Source: Actinomyces marseillensis (lineage in GTDB: Bacteria > Actinomycetota > Actinomycetes > Actinomycetales > Actinomycetaceae). From it: a DNA stretch of 64,000 nt. The DNA is taken from the NCBI RefSeq assembly GCF_900155605.1, contig NZ_LT707420.1:828691-892690 (forward strand). The letters are read 5' to 3'. Shown here in pieces: positions 43,554 through 53,015 of this stretch. Positions within the stretch are counted from its first letter, which is position 1, and each line of letters begins with the position of its first letter. The translations under genes and the position numbers were made by a program. The notes under the pieces were generated by a model, which worked only from the letters and a program-made list of their open reading frames with translations, ran no database searches and was not told the DNA's origin.

Positions 43554-44837
43554 ATGACCCCGTGGGAAGATCCTCAGCTCATTGAGGCATTTGACGAAGA
43601 ATTCGAAGAACTCGCTCATTTTGCAGCAGGATCCGTCGTTGACTGTGGATTCGGATACCTCGATCGCAATGGTGTCGTCGATCCTTCCAAGCCCGTTGAA
43701 CTGTGGATTACGGGGCGCATGACCTATGTTTTTGCACTGGCTGCACTCAAGGGCTATGACTGGGCAATTCCTCTGGTAGACCACGGAATTCGCTGCCTCT
43801 CCGAAGGCCCGATGTACGACCGCGAGAACGGTGGATGGTACTCGGGCCTCGTCACTGAAATTGTTGAACGCGAAGACGGCCCACATTGGAAGGTCGTTGA
43901 ACCCGCAAATGGCGGCCTCAAGCAAGCCTACGCGCATGCCTTTGTCATTCTGTCTTCGAGTGCCGCTACTGTTCTGGGACGTCCCGGAGCTCGAGAGCTG
44001 CTCGATCGTGCGTTGACTGACCAAGACCAACACTGGTGGGAACCTGAGTTCGGACGCGTCCGCGAAGCCTGGAACCGCGACTACACCATCAGCGAGGACT
44101 ACCGCGGCGTGAACGCCAATATGCACACTGTCGAGGCCTACCTTGCCGCCTTCGATGCGACAGGGGATCGCCTGTGGCTGGACCGTGCTCGCGGCATTTG
44201 CCGTTTCGTTGCCGACACTGCCGAGCAATTTCACTGGCGCATTCCTGAACACTTCGATGCTGACTGGAATATGCTCCCCGAGCACAATGCGGATCGCCCT
44301 TCGGATCCTTTCCGTCCCTATGGCGCCACCCCCGGTCACGGTATGGAGTGGGCGCGCCTGATTCTTCATACGCGCGCAGCACTGATCGGCCTCGGTGATC
44401 ACGATGACTGGATGGTCGAAGCTGCTGAACAACTCTTTAATCGTTCGTGCGCCGATGGTTGGGATCGCCATGGCGCCGGAGGCTTCGTCTACACAACCGA
44501 CTGGAACGGTCGCCCGGTCGTTGATACCCGTATGCACTGGGTCTTGTGCGAGGCCGTTAATAGTGCGTGTGTGCTTGGTCGAGTTCATGAAGAAGCAGGG
44601 GACGCTTCCCGCGTGGCTGAGTTGAGTACCTTGTATGCGCAGTGGGTTGATTGGGCGGACCGTTATCTTCGCGAGGCCACGGGGCGTTGGATTCATGAAG
44701 TGGACGCCTCGGGTGTGGAGTCTGGTACGACGTGGGAAGGCAAGGCGGATGCTTACCATGTGGCCCAGATGCTCCTGCTCCCGCAGGTCGGAAACACTCC
44801 CTGCTTTGCCCTGGCTCTCAAGCAACTCGCGGAGTAA
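43554..44837 (+). CDS. AGE-family (N-acylglucosamine 2-epimerase-like) sugar isomerase/epimerase
   Basis: 427 residues, alpha/alpha-barrel. WITGRMTYVFALAALKGY (52-69), HAFVILSSSAATV, NANMHTVEAYLAAFDATGD, PGHGMEWARLI and DRHGAGGFVYTTDWNG match the AGE/YihS superfamily with its catalytic histidines in the GHGMEW and NMHTVEA motifs. Members interconvert N-acyl-hexosamines, mannose/fructose or sulfoquinovose. The substrate cannot be assigned. GAGGAA lies 7 nt upstream. Confidence 0.88.
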   Translation: MTPWEDPQLIEAFDEEFEELAHFAAGSVVDCGFGYLDRNGVVDPSKPVELWITGRMTYVFALAALKGYDWAIPLVDHGIRCLSEGPMYDRENGGWYSGLVTEIVEREDGPHWKVVEPANGGLKQAYAHAFVILSSSAATVLGRPGARELLDRALTDQDQHWWEPEFGRVREAWNRDYTISEDYRGVNANMHTVEAYLAAFDATGDRLWLDRARGICRFVADTAEQFHWRIPEHFDADWNMLPEHNADRPSDPFRPYGATPGHGMEWARLILHTRAALIGLGDHDDWMVEAAEQLFNRSCADGWDRHGAGGFVYTTDWNGRPVVDTRMHWVLCEAVNSACVLGRVHEEAGDASRVAELSTLYAQWVDWADRYLREATGRWIHEVDASGVESGTTWEGKADAYHVAQMLLLPQVGNTPCFALALKQLAE

Positions 44838-44917
44838 TACGGCTCATTATTGGTGACCTTAGCCACGCCTCGCGGTATTTCGGTCGACGGCAGTATGCTC
44901 TTGGGCTTCAAGAGGCC

Positions 44918-46447
<1,530 letters not shown>

Positions 46448-46468
46448 TCGCGGTTCGAGCGTTTGTGA

Positions 46469-46502
46469 CGGGCGGGAGCAGTCGGTGGACTGCTCCCGCC
46501 CG
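46469..46502 (+). terminator. Terminator of guaB
   Basis: A 15-bp stem, 46469-46483 with 46488-46502 (CGGGCGGGAGCAGTC and its mirror), GGTG loop, then CTTTCTATTG. Confidence 0.85.
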
Positions 46503-46671
46503 CTTTCTATTGCTGAAGGTGACCGGGACGAATGATGGTGTCTGAGGCGGTAGGGGCGTTCGTGTTTTGGAGGTAATTAAATTTTTATATAGCCGCTGTG
46601 TAGATAGGTGTTGGGAAAAGCGGGGCGGGAGCTGGTTCTTCCGTCAAGTCGCGGCAGTGTGGGGAGGGCGT

Positions 46672-46695
46672 TAAAATAAAACCGACCAGCGGTTT
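46672..46695 (+). promoter_or_regulatory. -10 box and TetR-type operator before the TetR gene
   Basis: TAAAAT at 46672-46677 is followed by AAACCG-ACCAG-CGGTTT (46679-46695), a perfect 6-bp inverted repeat with 5-nt spacer. GGAGG is at 46701-46705. The position at the start of transcription fits autorepression by the TetR protein. Confidence 0.5.
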
Positions 46696-46709
46696 GTTAT
46701 GGAGGTTGT

Positions 46710-47348
46710 ATGAATCAGGCGGAGAAGTCCGAGCGTACTCGGGAGATGATCTGTGCAGCTGCCCGACAGCTATTCGCGGAGAACGGGTACGACAGTACAA
46801 CCATGCAAGATATCGTCGGGGCAAGTGGAATGTCGAAGGGGGCGATCTATCACCATTTCTCATCGAAGCAGGAGGTGTTGGGTTCCGTTATTCAGGGTGA
46901 GTTGCAGTATTTGAATGCATTTGTCGAAGATTTGGCTGCACAATCGGATGTGTCGGTGATCGATAGGATGACAAGCCTCACGGCGCATATGGTCGCCTCC
47001 GGTCCGCAAAATGGTATCGGGCGCGCCAACTGGGTAAGCGAGGTTCCTGAAGCCTTGCTGGGATCATTGCGTCACTCCCTGACAACGCTCGCGCCCCACT
47101 TGGAACGAATGCTGCGCCAGGGAATGGAGTCTGGTGAAATTGGCTGTGCGTTCCCGGGTGAAGTCGCTGAAGTGTTGGTTCTGCTTGTAGATGTGTGGAT
47201 TGACCCGCTGATCGTTTCGGATTCTTATGAGCGAAAGTGCCAAAAGGTGGATTTTATCGCTGCTTTCCTCGAGCGTTTCGACGCCCCGGTGCTCAGTGAG
47301 GACTCTATCGCAGTCATCAAAAATGGGGTAGGTCGTTTCTATGAATGA
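46710..47348 (+). CDS. TetR/AcrR-family transcriptional regulator
   Basis: 212 residues. The HTH is at about 9-55: REMICAAARQLFAENGYDSTTMQDIVGASGMSKGAIYHHFSSKQEV. The C-terminal ligand-binding half is helical and variable. GGAGG lies about 4 nt upstream of the ATG. The gene overlaps the glycosyltransferase reading frame by 8 nt, so it probably regulates a glycosyltransferase-linked detoxification or drug-modification function. An AT-rich stretch precedes it. Confidence 0.9.
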   Translation: MNQAEKSERTREMICAAARQLFAENGYDSTTMQDIVGASGMSKGAIYHHFSSKQEVLGSVIQGELQYLNAFVEDLAAQSDVSVIDRMTSLTAHMVASGPQNGIGRANWVSEVPEALLGSLRHSLTTLAPHLERMLRQGMESGEIGCAFPGEVAEVLVLLVDVWIDPLIVSDSYERKCQKVDFIAAFLERFDAPVLSEDSIAVIKNGVGRFYE

Positions 47349-48507
47349 GCGTGATTTCTACTCCATTCTCATGGTGAATCTACCGTTTTCTGGGCACACG
47401 AACCCGACGCTCGGCTTAGCTCGGGTACTCACTGATATGGGACATCGTGTGACCTACATTCATTCGCCTACGTGGCGGGAAGCTGTGGAAGATACGGGCG
47501 CACATTTTGTCCCTTATGACGACTATCCCCTCTGTCCGAGTCCATTCCAGGATCGCATGCACTGCTGGAGTGCTGCTTACCGGACGGTGCTGCGTGTCGG
47601 CTCAGACTACGATTGCCTTATTTACGAGATGCTCTTTGTTTCAGGAAAAGCACTCGCCGACCGTTTGGGGATAGTCCCGATCAGGATCTTCTCAACCTTT
47701 GCGCTCAATGAGCATGTACTGGACGACTTCGGGCGAAGCGGTGGGTTGTACTTAACCTCGATCTTCCGTTTTCCGCGCCTTAGATCGCTCATTTCTGCAC
47801 CTTTAAGTAGGAGATATGGGTGACGCTTCCGAGAGATCGAAGCCGAGATTGCGTGTAATAGCCCTAGCCTCAATATCGTCTATACGCCCCGGAGCTTTCA
47901 GATATATGCCAAGGAATTTCCTTCATCTCGATACGCGTTCGTAGGGGCGTCTATCGATGGACGTTGCAGTGAGTCATTTTCGCCTCCCGGGGGTAGTGGC
48001 CCCCTCATCTACATATCTCTTGGGACAGAACTCAATAAGTCCGAGCGTTTCTTCCGTCGGTGTGTGGAAGCGTTCCGCAGCTGTGGCGTGCGCGTTGTTA
48101 TGGCGATCGGTGGGTCTGTACGTCCTGAAAGCCTGGGCTCCTTGCCACCCACGATTATGGTCCGCCGCAGGGTTCCGCAGCTTGAGGTGCTTGCACGAGC
48201 ATCTCTCTTTATTACCCACGGAGGAATGAACAGCGTTAATGAGGCACTCTTCTACGGAGTGCCGATGCTGGTGGTACCAGTTGGTAACGATCAGCCGACT
48301 GTGGCTCGGCGGGTGAAAGAGCTGGGATTGGGCGAAGTGTTGGAGGCCGATGCAGTAACTGCCGATGTGCTTCGTGAGGCTGCCATGCGTGTGTTATCTG
48401 ATCGTGAGTGTCACACGCGTCTTTCCGAGTTTCGGAGAGAGACATGCAACGCAGGTGGCAATGCAGAAGCTGCGAAGCTCATCGTCGAACGGCTCAATCG
48501 AGCGTGA
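47341..48507 (+). pseudogene. MGT-type UDP-glycosyltransferase interrupted by an in-frame TGA
   Basis: 389 codons from ATG 47341 to the stop at 48507 read in one single frame, broken only by TGA at 47821-47823. Before the stop: MVNLPFSGHTNPTLGLARVL (11-30), the YjiC/macrolide-GT N-terminus, then VTYIHSPTWREAVEDTGAHFVPYDDYP. After it the frame continues without gap: RFREIEAEIACNSPSLNIVYTPRSFQIYAKEFPSSRYAFVG, LIYISLGTELNKS, and the donor-binding RVPQLEVLARASLFITHGGMNSVNEALFYGVPMLVVPVGNDQPTVARRV. The total matches the family length (about 390), so one nonsense change is the whole lesion; TGG or CGA to TGA are one-base routes. The context TGAC favours leaky read-through, so some full-length enzyme is conceivable. 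Relatives glycosylate macrolides or other small molecules. Confidence 0.85.
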
Positions 48508-48510
48508 AAC

Positions 48511-48548
48511 GCGGGCGGGGTGCAGTCGACGGGCTGCTCCCCGCCCGC
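48511..48548 (+). terminator. Hairpin after the glycosyltransferase
   Basis: GCGGGCGGGG (48511-48520) pairs with CCCCGCCCGC (48539-48548), with an inner GCAG/CTGC pairing, then ACTGTTTTAG. Confidence 0.75.
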
Positions 48549-48597
48549 ACTGTTTTAGAGCTACGAAAACTCGCAAGAGTGCAAAAGAATCGCTCCA

Positions 48598-48950
48598 ATG
48601 TTCATCCTCATCGATCATGCGGATGTCTATTCCACAGCAAAGCCTCTGGAATGGCCGCCCATCGACGGAGTGACGACCGTCCGAACGATTCTGCACCGGG
48701 AGGACAAGGAACTCCTCGGCGTTCGGCACTTAATTCAACATCTTCCTGCCCGACGGGCGCCCAACTGCGCGTCCAGAACGTCTCCCAGCGCGCTGACGAC
48801 ATGGTCGCCGAGGTCCGCGCTCTGCACCGCGAGATCGGCGGCGACCTCTTCATCAAGATTCCCGTTTCCCGCGAGGGGGTAGCTGCAATCCCATGCATTG
48901 TGTGCGAAGGCATGTAGGTCACCGCGACCGACGCCGCTATCGAGGACCAG
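48598..48950 (+). pseudogene. Decayed transaldolase / fructose-6-phosphate aldolase-like gene
   Basis: Frame 1 from ATG 48598 reads MFILIDHADV and PPIDGVTTVRTIL, the start of the FSA/transaldolase family (usually DTADV and GVTTNPS). Near 48745-48755 the match jumps to frame 3: LRVQNVSQRADDMVAEVRALHREIGGDLFIKIPVSREGVAAI, a classic core with the Schiff-base lysine segment IKIP. Then TAG at 48915-48917 interrupts, and the same frame continues VTATDAAIEDQ, matching the family's VTAT. Beyond 48950 similarity is lost. Two lesions (frameshift and nonsense) make it non-functional. The intact enzyme is about 215-220 residues. The key Asn of the GVTTNPS motif is also altered. Confidence 0.7.
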
Positions 48951-49158
48951 AACCGAGACTTCGGCTTTCTCTCACCAGCCCGCTGTCCGCGCAGCGAGCC
49001 TGCAGTTCAGCGTTCGGCTCGAAGATCGACCAAGCCCTGCCTCTACGCCGGGTACCGTGGCCGTTGTCCGGCGGCTTCCTCGTACAGGCGCCCAGACGCA
49101 GGCGATTCCCAAGACATGGTGAAAACGGCGGTACTCGGTGTACCCGCACGAAGCATGC
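48951..49158. other. Non-coding stretch after the decayed aldolase
   Basis: No intact gene, hairpin or RNA is visible. It is probably the further-degraded 3' third of the aldolase-like gene, since an intact family member would extend to about 49250. Confidence 0.5.
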
Positions 49159-49923
49159 TTACTCCTGGTCGTCGCTACGACCTCTCGGCGTGATCTGGGG
49201 CCACTCTCGGTCGATGTGTGTGTCCCGTCCCCGCGAACGTAGAAAGCTTTCAAAGTTTTCTGCCCAGGCAGCGTGAGCTTCCTTTTGAAATGCGTGGATT
49301 TGAGCGCAGCTCTGCGTTGCACAATCCGGGAACTTGCGGGCGATTGCTGCCAGTACATCCAGGGTCATGACCACGTCATATTCGGCGGTATGCGCATTTT
49401 CTGAAACGGGGACCCCGTATGCGCTGGCCATGAGAGAAAGCTGCTTTTTCCCCTTGCGGTAGCGATCAAGATGGCGGTCCAAGACCAAGGGGTCGATGAT
49501 GGGCGCGGGTTCGCTCAGGCCGAGCCTTTCGGCGAGAGTGGGGAGTCCATGTCTGCGGAGTTCTTCTTCGAGCAAGGTGAAATCGAAGCTTCCGTTGAAC
49601 GCGACAACGGGATATCCGTGTCCCATATGTGAGGCGAGAGAAGCGGCAAGCTCTTCAAGAACTTCACGGATCGGGCGGCCCTGGGTTCGTGCCATCTGGG
49701 TCGTGATCCCGTGAATCTGGGCCGCCGAGTCAGGGATGTCAACTTCGGGGTCTGCAAGCCACGTCGTGATGACGTCAGAGCCAGTAGCGGCTGCGGCGCC
49801 GCCTTCGCGCAGCACCAGCGCCGCGGTAACCAAGCGGTCAGTGTGTGGGTTGACCCCAGTCGTCTCAGTATCAAAGCCAAGCCAGGGGAGTTGGTCCCAC
49901 GAGGGAACTGATGTGTGTGTCAT
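49159..49923 (-). CDS. DnaQ-like 3'-5' exonuclease
   Basis: 254 residues, DEDDh fold. ExoI LGFDTETTG with D18 and E20; ExoII VVAFNGSFDFTLLEEEL; ExoIII around NAHTAEYDVVMTLDVL with the catalytic His and Asp. IDPLVLDRHLDRYRKGKKQLSLMASAYG is typical of PolC/DnaQ-epsilon relatives in actinobacteria. Likely cytoplasmic single-strand trimming or proofreading-type activity; the exact substrate is unknown. The C-terminal 60 residues are unassigned. CACACT ends 6 nt before the ATG, a weak leaderless signature. Confidence 0.88.
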   Translation of the reverse strand: MTHTSVPSWDQLPWLGFDTETTGVNPHTDRLVTAALVLREGGAAAATGSDVITTWLADPEVDIPDSAAQIHGITTQMARTQGRPIREVLEELAASLASHMGHGYPVVAFNGSFDFTLLEEELRRHGLPTLAERLGLSEPAPIIDPLVLDRHLDRYRKGKKQLSLMASAYGVPVSENAHTAEYDVVMTLDVLAAIARKFPDCATQSCAQIHAFQKEAHAAWAENFESFLRSRGRDTHIDREWPQITPRGRSDDQE

Positions 49924-49981
49924 GCCTTAAGTGTGCACCGTTGCTCCGTCATTTGCGTCCAATTTCGGATCCGGATAAAAA

Positions 49982-50013
49982 GATGTCCCACTTCGTCCTG
50001 GAAGTGGGACATC
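49982..50013 (-). terminator. Rho-independent terminator of the 61-residue gene
   Basis: GATGTCCCACTT (49982-49993) pairs with AAGTGGGACATC (50002-50013), a 12-bp perfect stem. Read on the minus strand, the stem is followed by TTTTTATCC. Confidence 0.88.
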
Positions 50014-50033
50014 GCTAGATGAACTGTGATGAA

Positions 50034-50219
50034 TCAGGGATGCAAAGGCAAGGGGAATGAGAAACGCGTGTATGCACCAGGCATCTGGGCGCGATCGCGA
50101 GATCCCAACTTACGGGGTGTGCGCTCGTTTGTGCGGCGCGATACGTCCTGCGCAATGCGGCTTTCCGCGCGTGAACTGCGACGGAAATCCCTTTGAGTGG
50201 CAGCTGCTGCTGTCAACAT
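50034..50219 (-). CDS. Small basic protein of unknown function
   Basis: 61 residues, rich in Arg and Ser (RDFRRSSRAESRIAQDVSRR, then PRKLGSRDRAQMPG), no membrane segment. I do not recognise a family. Two independent signs argue that it is real: AGGAGG lies 5 nt before the ATG, and a T-tailed terminator lies about 20 nt after the stop, making a compact monocistronic unit. The basic composition would suit nucleic-acid or membrane-surface binding, which is speculation. Confidence 0.65.
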   Translation of the reverse strand: MLTAAAATQRDFRRSSRAESRIAQDVSRRTNERTPRKLGSRDRAQMPGAYTRFSFPLPLHP

Positions 50220-50583
50220 GATGACCTCCTGCGGATCAAATGGCGAACACCACTTGCGGGTGTATTTGTGATGACGTATACATTCTGCGCATTGCTGCCC
50301 TTCTCTTCAAGTGTTTTTCATCCTCGGCGTTCAGGGTGGTTTCTGCAGGTGTGGATGGAAAAGTAAAAGGTTGGGAACTGGTGAAGTGCACCCATGGCCT
50401 CGTCCTTAATATTCTAAAAATTGGGTAAAAATTTGTGGGTGATCGTCATGTCTCCACAGAGCTTTCTGGTCAAAGGTAAAGTCGTATCAGAATGCAAGCC
50501 AACTGTGAAATGTGCCACTTTAATGTTGATGTATGTGGCGTGTCTTCGATGCGGGGACAATATCGCCCCACCGGGGGAGTGAC
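50220..50583. other. Intergenic region before guaB3
   Basis: About 364 nt, comparatively AT-rich, with no convincing gene. The leader and promoter of the small protein lie at its left end and the guaB3 promoter at its right end. A 62-codon open frame at 50240-50428 has no RBS and no recognisable sequence. Confidence 0.5.
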
Positions 50584-50589
50584 TACAAT
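50584..50589 (+). promoter_or_regulatory. -10 box of guaB3, leaderless arrangement
   Basis: TACAAT, exactly 6 nt before ATG 50596, with no Shine-Dalgarno. Confidence 0.6.
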
Positions 50590-50595
50590 GGCTCC

Positions 50596-51717
50596 ATGGG
50601 TAATGAGGTCGAAATCGGTCGAGGAAAACGAGGCCGCCGCGCATACACGCTAGATGACATCGCACTTGTTTCGGCACGCAGAACCAGGGACCCTGCCGAC
50701 GTAAACGTTGGGTGGCAGATCGATGCCTACCATGTCGACGTCCCCATCATGGCCGCCCCCATGGACTCGGTGATGAGTCCTGATACGGCAATTCTTTTTG
50801 GCAAGCTCGGTGGAATTGGGGTTTTAGACCTGGATGGTCTGTGGACTCGTTACGAAAATCCTCAACCGATCTTGGATGAGATTGCCCAGCTCCCCGCCGA
50901 AGGTTCGATCGCGCGGCTTCAGCAAATCTATTCGGCACCCATCCAGGCTGATCTCATCACCGAACGCCTCCAGTACATCCGAGACGCGGGAGTCGTGGTC
51001 GCCGGAAAGCTTTCCCCCCAGCGGACCCAGCGCTATTGGCGCGCTGTTGTCGAGGCGGGTGTTGATCTCTTCGTGATCCGTGGGACGACGGTTTCTGCCG
51101 AGCATGTCTCCTCGCGTGCAGAGCCCCTCAACCTCAAACGCTTCATCTATGAGCTTGATGTTCCCGTTATTGTCGGTGGAGTTTCTACCGACACCGCTGC
51201 CTTGCACCTAATGCGTACGGGTGCTGCAGGTATTCTGGTCGGCTTTGGCGGGGGAGCGGCCCATGCAACTCGCCAGTCCCTGGGTGTCCATGCTCCCATG
51301 GCCACGGCAATCGCTGATGTTGCTGCCGCACGCCGTGACTACATGGATGAGTCTGGCGGTCGCTACGTCCACGTGATTGCGGATGGCGGAATTGGGCGTT
51401 CCGGTGACATGACGCGCGCAATCGCGTGTGGTGCAGACGCGGTAATGATGGGGGCTGCCCTTGCGCGCGCCGAGGAGGCCCCCGGACGCGGTTGGCATTG
51501 GGGTTCCGAGGCCACGCACCCAGAACTCCCGCGCGGTCACCGCGTGCGCGTGGGAACTTCGGGGACCTTCAGTGAAATCTTGTACGGTCCCTCGACGCGA
51601 GCGGATGGAACGCTCAACTTCATCGGTGCGCTTAAGAGGACCATGGCCTCGACAGGGTATTCGGAAGTGAAGGACCTGCAAAAGGCGGAAGTCGTCGTCA
51701 GCCCCTATGTGCGCTGA
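50596..51717 (+). CDS. guaB3: GuaB3-family IMP dehydrogenase-related protein
   Basis: 373 residues from ATG 50596, which gives the family N-terminus (GNEVEIGRGKRGRRAYTLDDIALV) and fits the -10 box; an in-frame ATG at 50533 would add 21 residues. A TIM barrel without CBS domains. Where GuaB has GSICTTR, this protein has GFGGGAAHATRQSLGVHAPMATAIADVAAARRDYMDE, with no catalytic cysteine, as in other GuaB3. The family's reaction is debated, and IMPDH activity is not expected. IADGGIGRSGDMTRAIACGADAVMMG binds phosphate. It lies in the same orientation as guaB. Confidence 0.94.
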   Translation: MGNEVEIGRGKRGRRAYTLDDIALVSARRTRDPADVNVGWQIDAYHVDVPIMAAPMDSVMSPDTAILFGKLGGIGVLDLDGLWTRYENPQPILDEIAQLPAEGSIARLQQIYSAPIQADLITERLQYIRDAGVVVAGKLSPQRTQRYWRAVVEAGVDLFVIRGTTVSAEHVSSRAEPLNLKRFIYELDVPVIVGGVSTDTAALHLMRTGAAGILVGFGGGAAHATRQSLGVHAPMATAIADVAAARRDYMDESGGRYVHVIADGGIGRSGDMTRAIACGADAVMMGAALARAEEAPGRGWHWGSEATHPELPRGHRVRVGTSGTFSEILYGPSTRADGTLNFIGALKRTMASTGYSEVKDLQKAEVVVSPYVR

Positions 51718-51726
51718 GACAAAATT

Positions 51727-51758
51727 CTGGGTGGCGAACGTCTTAGTTCGCCACCCAG
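51727..51758. terminator. Bidirectional terminator, guaB3 / membrane protein
   Basis: CTGGGTGGCGAAC (51727-51739) pairs with GTTCGCCACCCAG (51746-51758), a 13-bp perfect stem. On the minus strand it is followed by AATTTTGTC, so it serves the convergent membrane-protein gene at least as well as guaB3. Confidence 0.85.
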
Positions 51759-51763
51759 ATCAG

Positions 51764-52234
51764 TTAGAGGGTTGGTTTGTGAAGAGTGAGCGAAGCAACT
51801 TCCGGTCGTGGAACCCACAGATCCAATGCCGTGAATCCAGCAAAGGCCAAAGACAAGCAGCTCGGCCAGAGAATGTTTTCGTACTCTAGTGAGAAAGCAT
51901 AGAAGCTTTCGGCGGCGGTCATATGGAGCGTCCCCAACAGTGTTCCAATGACGATTAGAGGAATACTGAAATTCACAACGACTGAAATAATTCGAATCAC
52001 CCGTGAGGGACCGACGATATTTCTAATCCTGAGAATGCTTCCAGTGAGTGCCAGTAAGAGCCCAACAACAATGGCGATAGCGACTGGTTTCGTGAGCCAA
52101 ATTAATGGGTTGTCATGGAAGAGAGGTGGAAGCCAAAGTAAGAGAAGTGGAAGGCCGCCAACGAAAACAAGATAGGTGGATGTCTCCCATGCGTTCCATT
52201 GAGTGTCGACAGTCGCGCTGCGTAGATTTGACAT
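51764..52234 (-). CDS. Small membrane protein of unknown function
   Basis: 156 residues from ATG 52234 (AGGAGGAA upstream; the longer frame to 52429 has no such site). Four hydrophobic segments at about 19-40, 50-72, 83-106 and 125-145. The first contains GGLPLLLLWLPPLF, the second KPVAIAIVVGLLLALTGSILRIRN. No family recognised. It ends in a polar tail. It may be paired with the next membrane protein gene upstream, which reads the same way. Confidence 0.7.
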   Translation of the reverse strand: MSNLRSATVDTQWNAWETSTYLVFVGGLPLLLLWLPPLFHDNPLIWLTKPVAIAIVVGLLLALTGSILRIRNIVGPSRVIRIISVVVNFSIPLIVIGTLLGTLHMTAAESFYAFSLEYENILWPSCLSLAFAGFTALDLWVPRPEVASLTLHKPTL

Positions 52235-52493
52235 TATTCCTCCTAGTGGAACGAATTCGGATCCCATTGGTTGCAGCAGGAGCCGATTATGTAAACGATG
52301 GCCAGTTTGGAGTGAACTAGACTTCTTCCTTGAAATTGAAGGAAAGTGGTCGCGCAAAGCTGGCGGTGGCGGTGAGGGAAGCCGCGAAGGAAAGACAGGT
52401 GGCGTGCAGCGGTTCTTTGGTGCACCCATGAATAATTATCCCCGGGTGTTTAATCCCTTGTCAATAGTTTTTCTGCAGGTCAAGGCATAAAAA
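52235..52493. other. Intergenic region between two small membrane-protein genes
   Basis: Contains the leader of the 156-residue protein. No RNA, repeat or additional gene was recognised. Confidence 0.4.
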
Positions 52494-52525
52494 TGTGGGG
52501 CGACCACAGTTGTGATCGCCCCACA
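52494..52525 (-). terminator. Terminator of the 109-residue membrane protein gene
   Basis: TGTGGGGCGA (52494-52503) pairs with TCGCCCCACA (52516-52525), with an inner CACA/TGTG. On the minus strand it is followed by TTTTTATGC. Confidence 0.85.
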
Positions 52526-52552
52526 ACTATTGAAGGGGGTTGGTGCTTGGCT

Positions 52553-52882
52553 TTAGGCGGCTGTGTTCATCACCAGGGCAGTGATCGCCGGGCTGATGAG
52601 AATCAGAGCTAAGGCTAGTGCGCCGTAGAGATTTCGTTGGTATGAGGGGCCTTCAGAAGCGGTCTGATGCCAGATCGCTGCAAAAGGTAAGAAGACTGCG
52701 GCCACTAGTCCCGCAACGAGAACCATGGGGCGCAGTGCTGGAGCAAAAACGCAGGCGAAAAGGGCGACTGCAAGGATGATGGGAGTGATTAGGGATTTTC
52801 TCACGAAAAAATCATAAATCTGGGTAGAGGGAGCTTCAGTACAAGCGCTTGTGATTTTGATTAAGTCTGCGACTGTGTGCAT
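52553..52882 (-). CDS. Small membrane protein of unknown function
   Basis: 109 residues. Three hydrophobic helices (about 33-50, 52-70, 86-104: TPIILAVALFACVFAP, MVLVAGLVAAVFLPFAAIW, LYGALALALILISPAITALV). No family recognised and no Shine-Dalgarno is visible at ATG 52882; a GTG 27 codons in (before RKSLITPII) is an alternative start. It has its own terminator. Its genuineness rests on composition and the terminator. Confidence 0.6.
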   Translation of the reverse strand: MHTVADLIKITSACTEAPSTQIYDFFVRKSLITPIILAVALFACVFAPALRPMVLVAGLVAAVFLPFAAIWHQTASEGPSYQRNLYGALALALILISPAITALVMNTAA

Positions 52883-52951
52883 ATTACGGCTGAATAGTTT
52901 CCAGCTACATGCATAAATAGTGATGCTTCGTCAATGGTTTAGAGCGTGAAA

Positions 52952-52989
52952 AGTGGTCCCCGGCCTGGACATCCAGACCGGGGACCACT
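52952..52989 (-). terminator. Terminator of fumC
   Basis: AGTGGTCCCCGG (52952-52963) pairs with CCGGGGACCACT (52978-52989), a 12-bp perfect stem, followed on the minus strand by TTTCACG. Confidence 0.85.
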
Positions 52990-53015
52990 CAGTAATTCGC
53001 TAGAGGCGCCCTAGA

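Noticed and set aside
48552-48563. GTTTTAGAGCTA, identical to the start of type II-A CRISPR repeats and tracrRNA
   Set aside because: A single 12-nt string after a terminator, with no second repeat, no anti-repeat and no cas gene in the window; chance.
50240-50428. 62-codon frame on the plus strand before guaB3
   Set aside because: No Shine-Dalgarno, no -10 at leaderless distance and no recognisable sequence.
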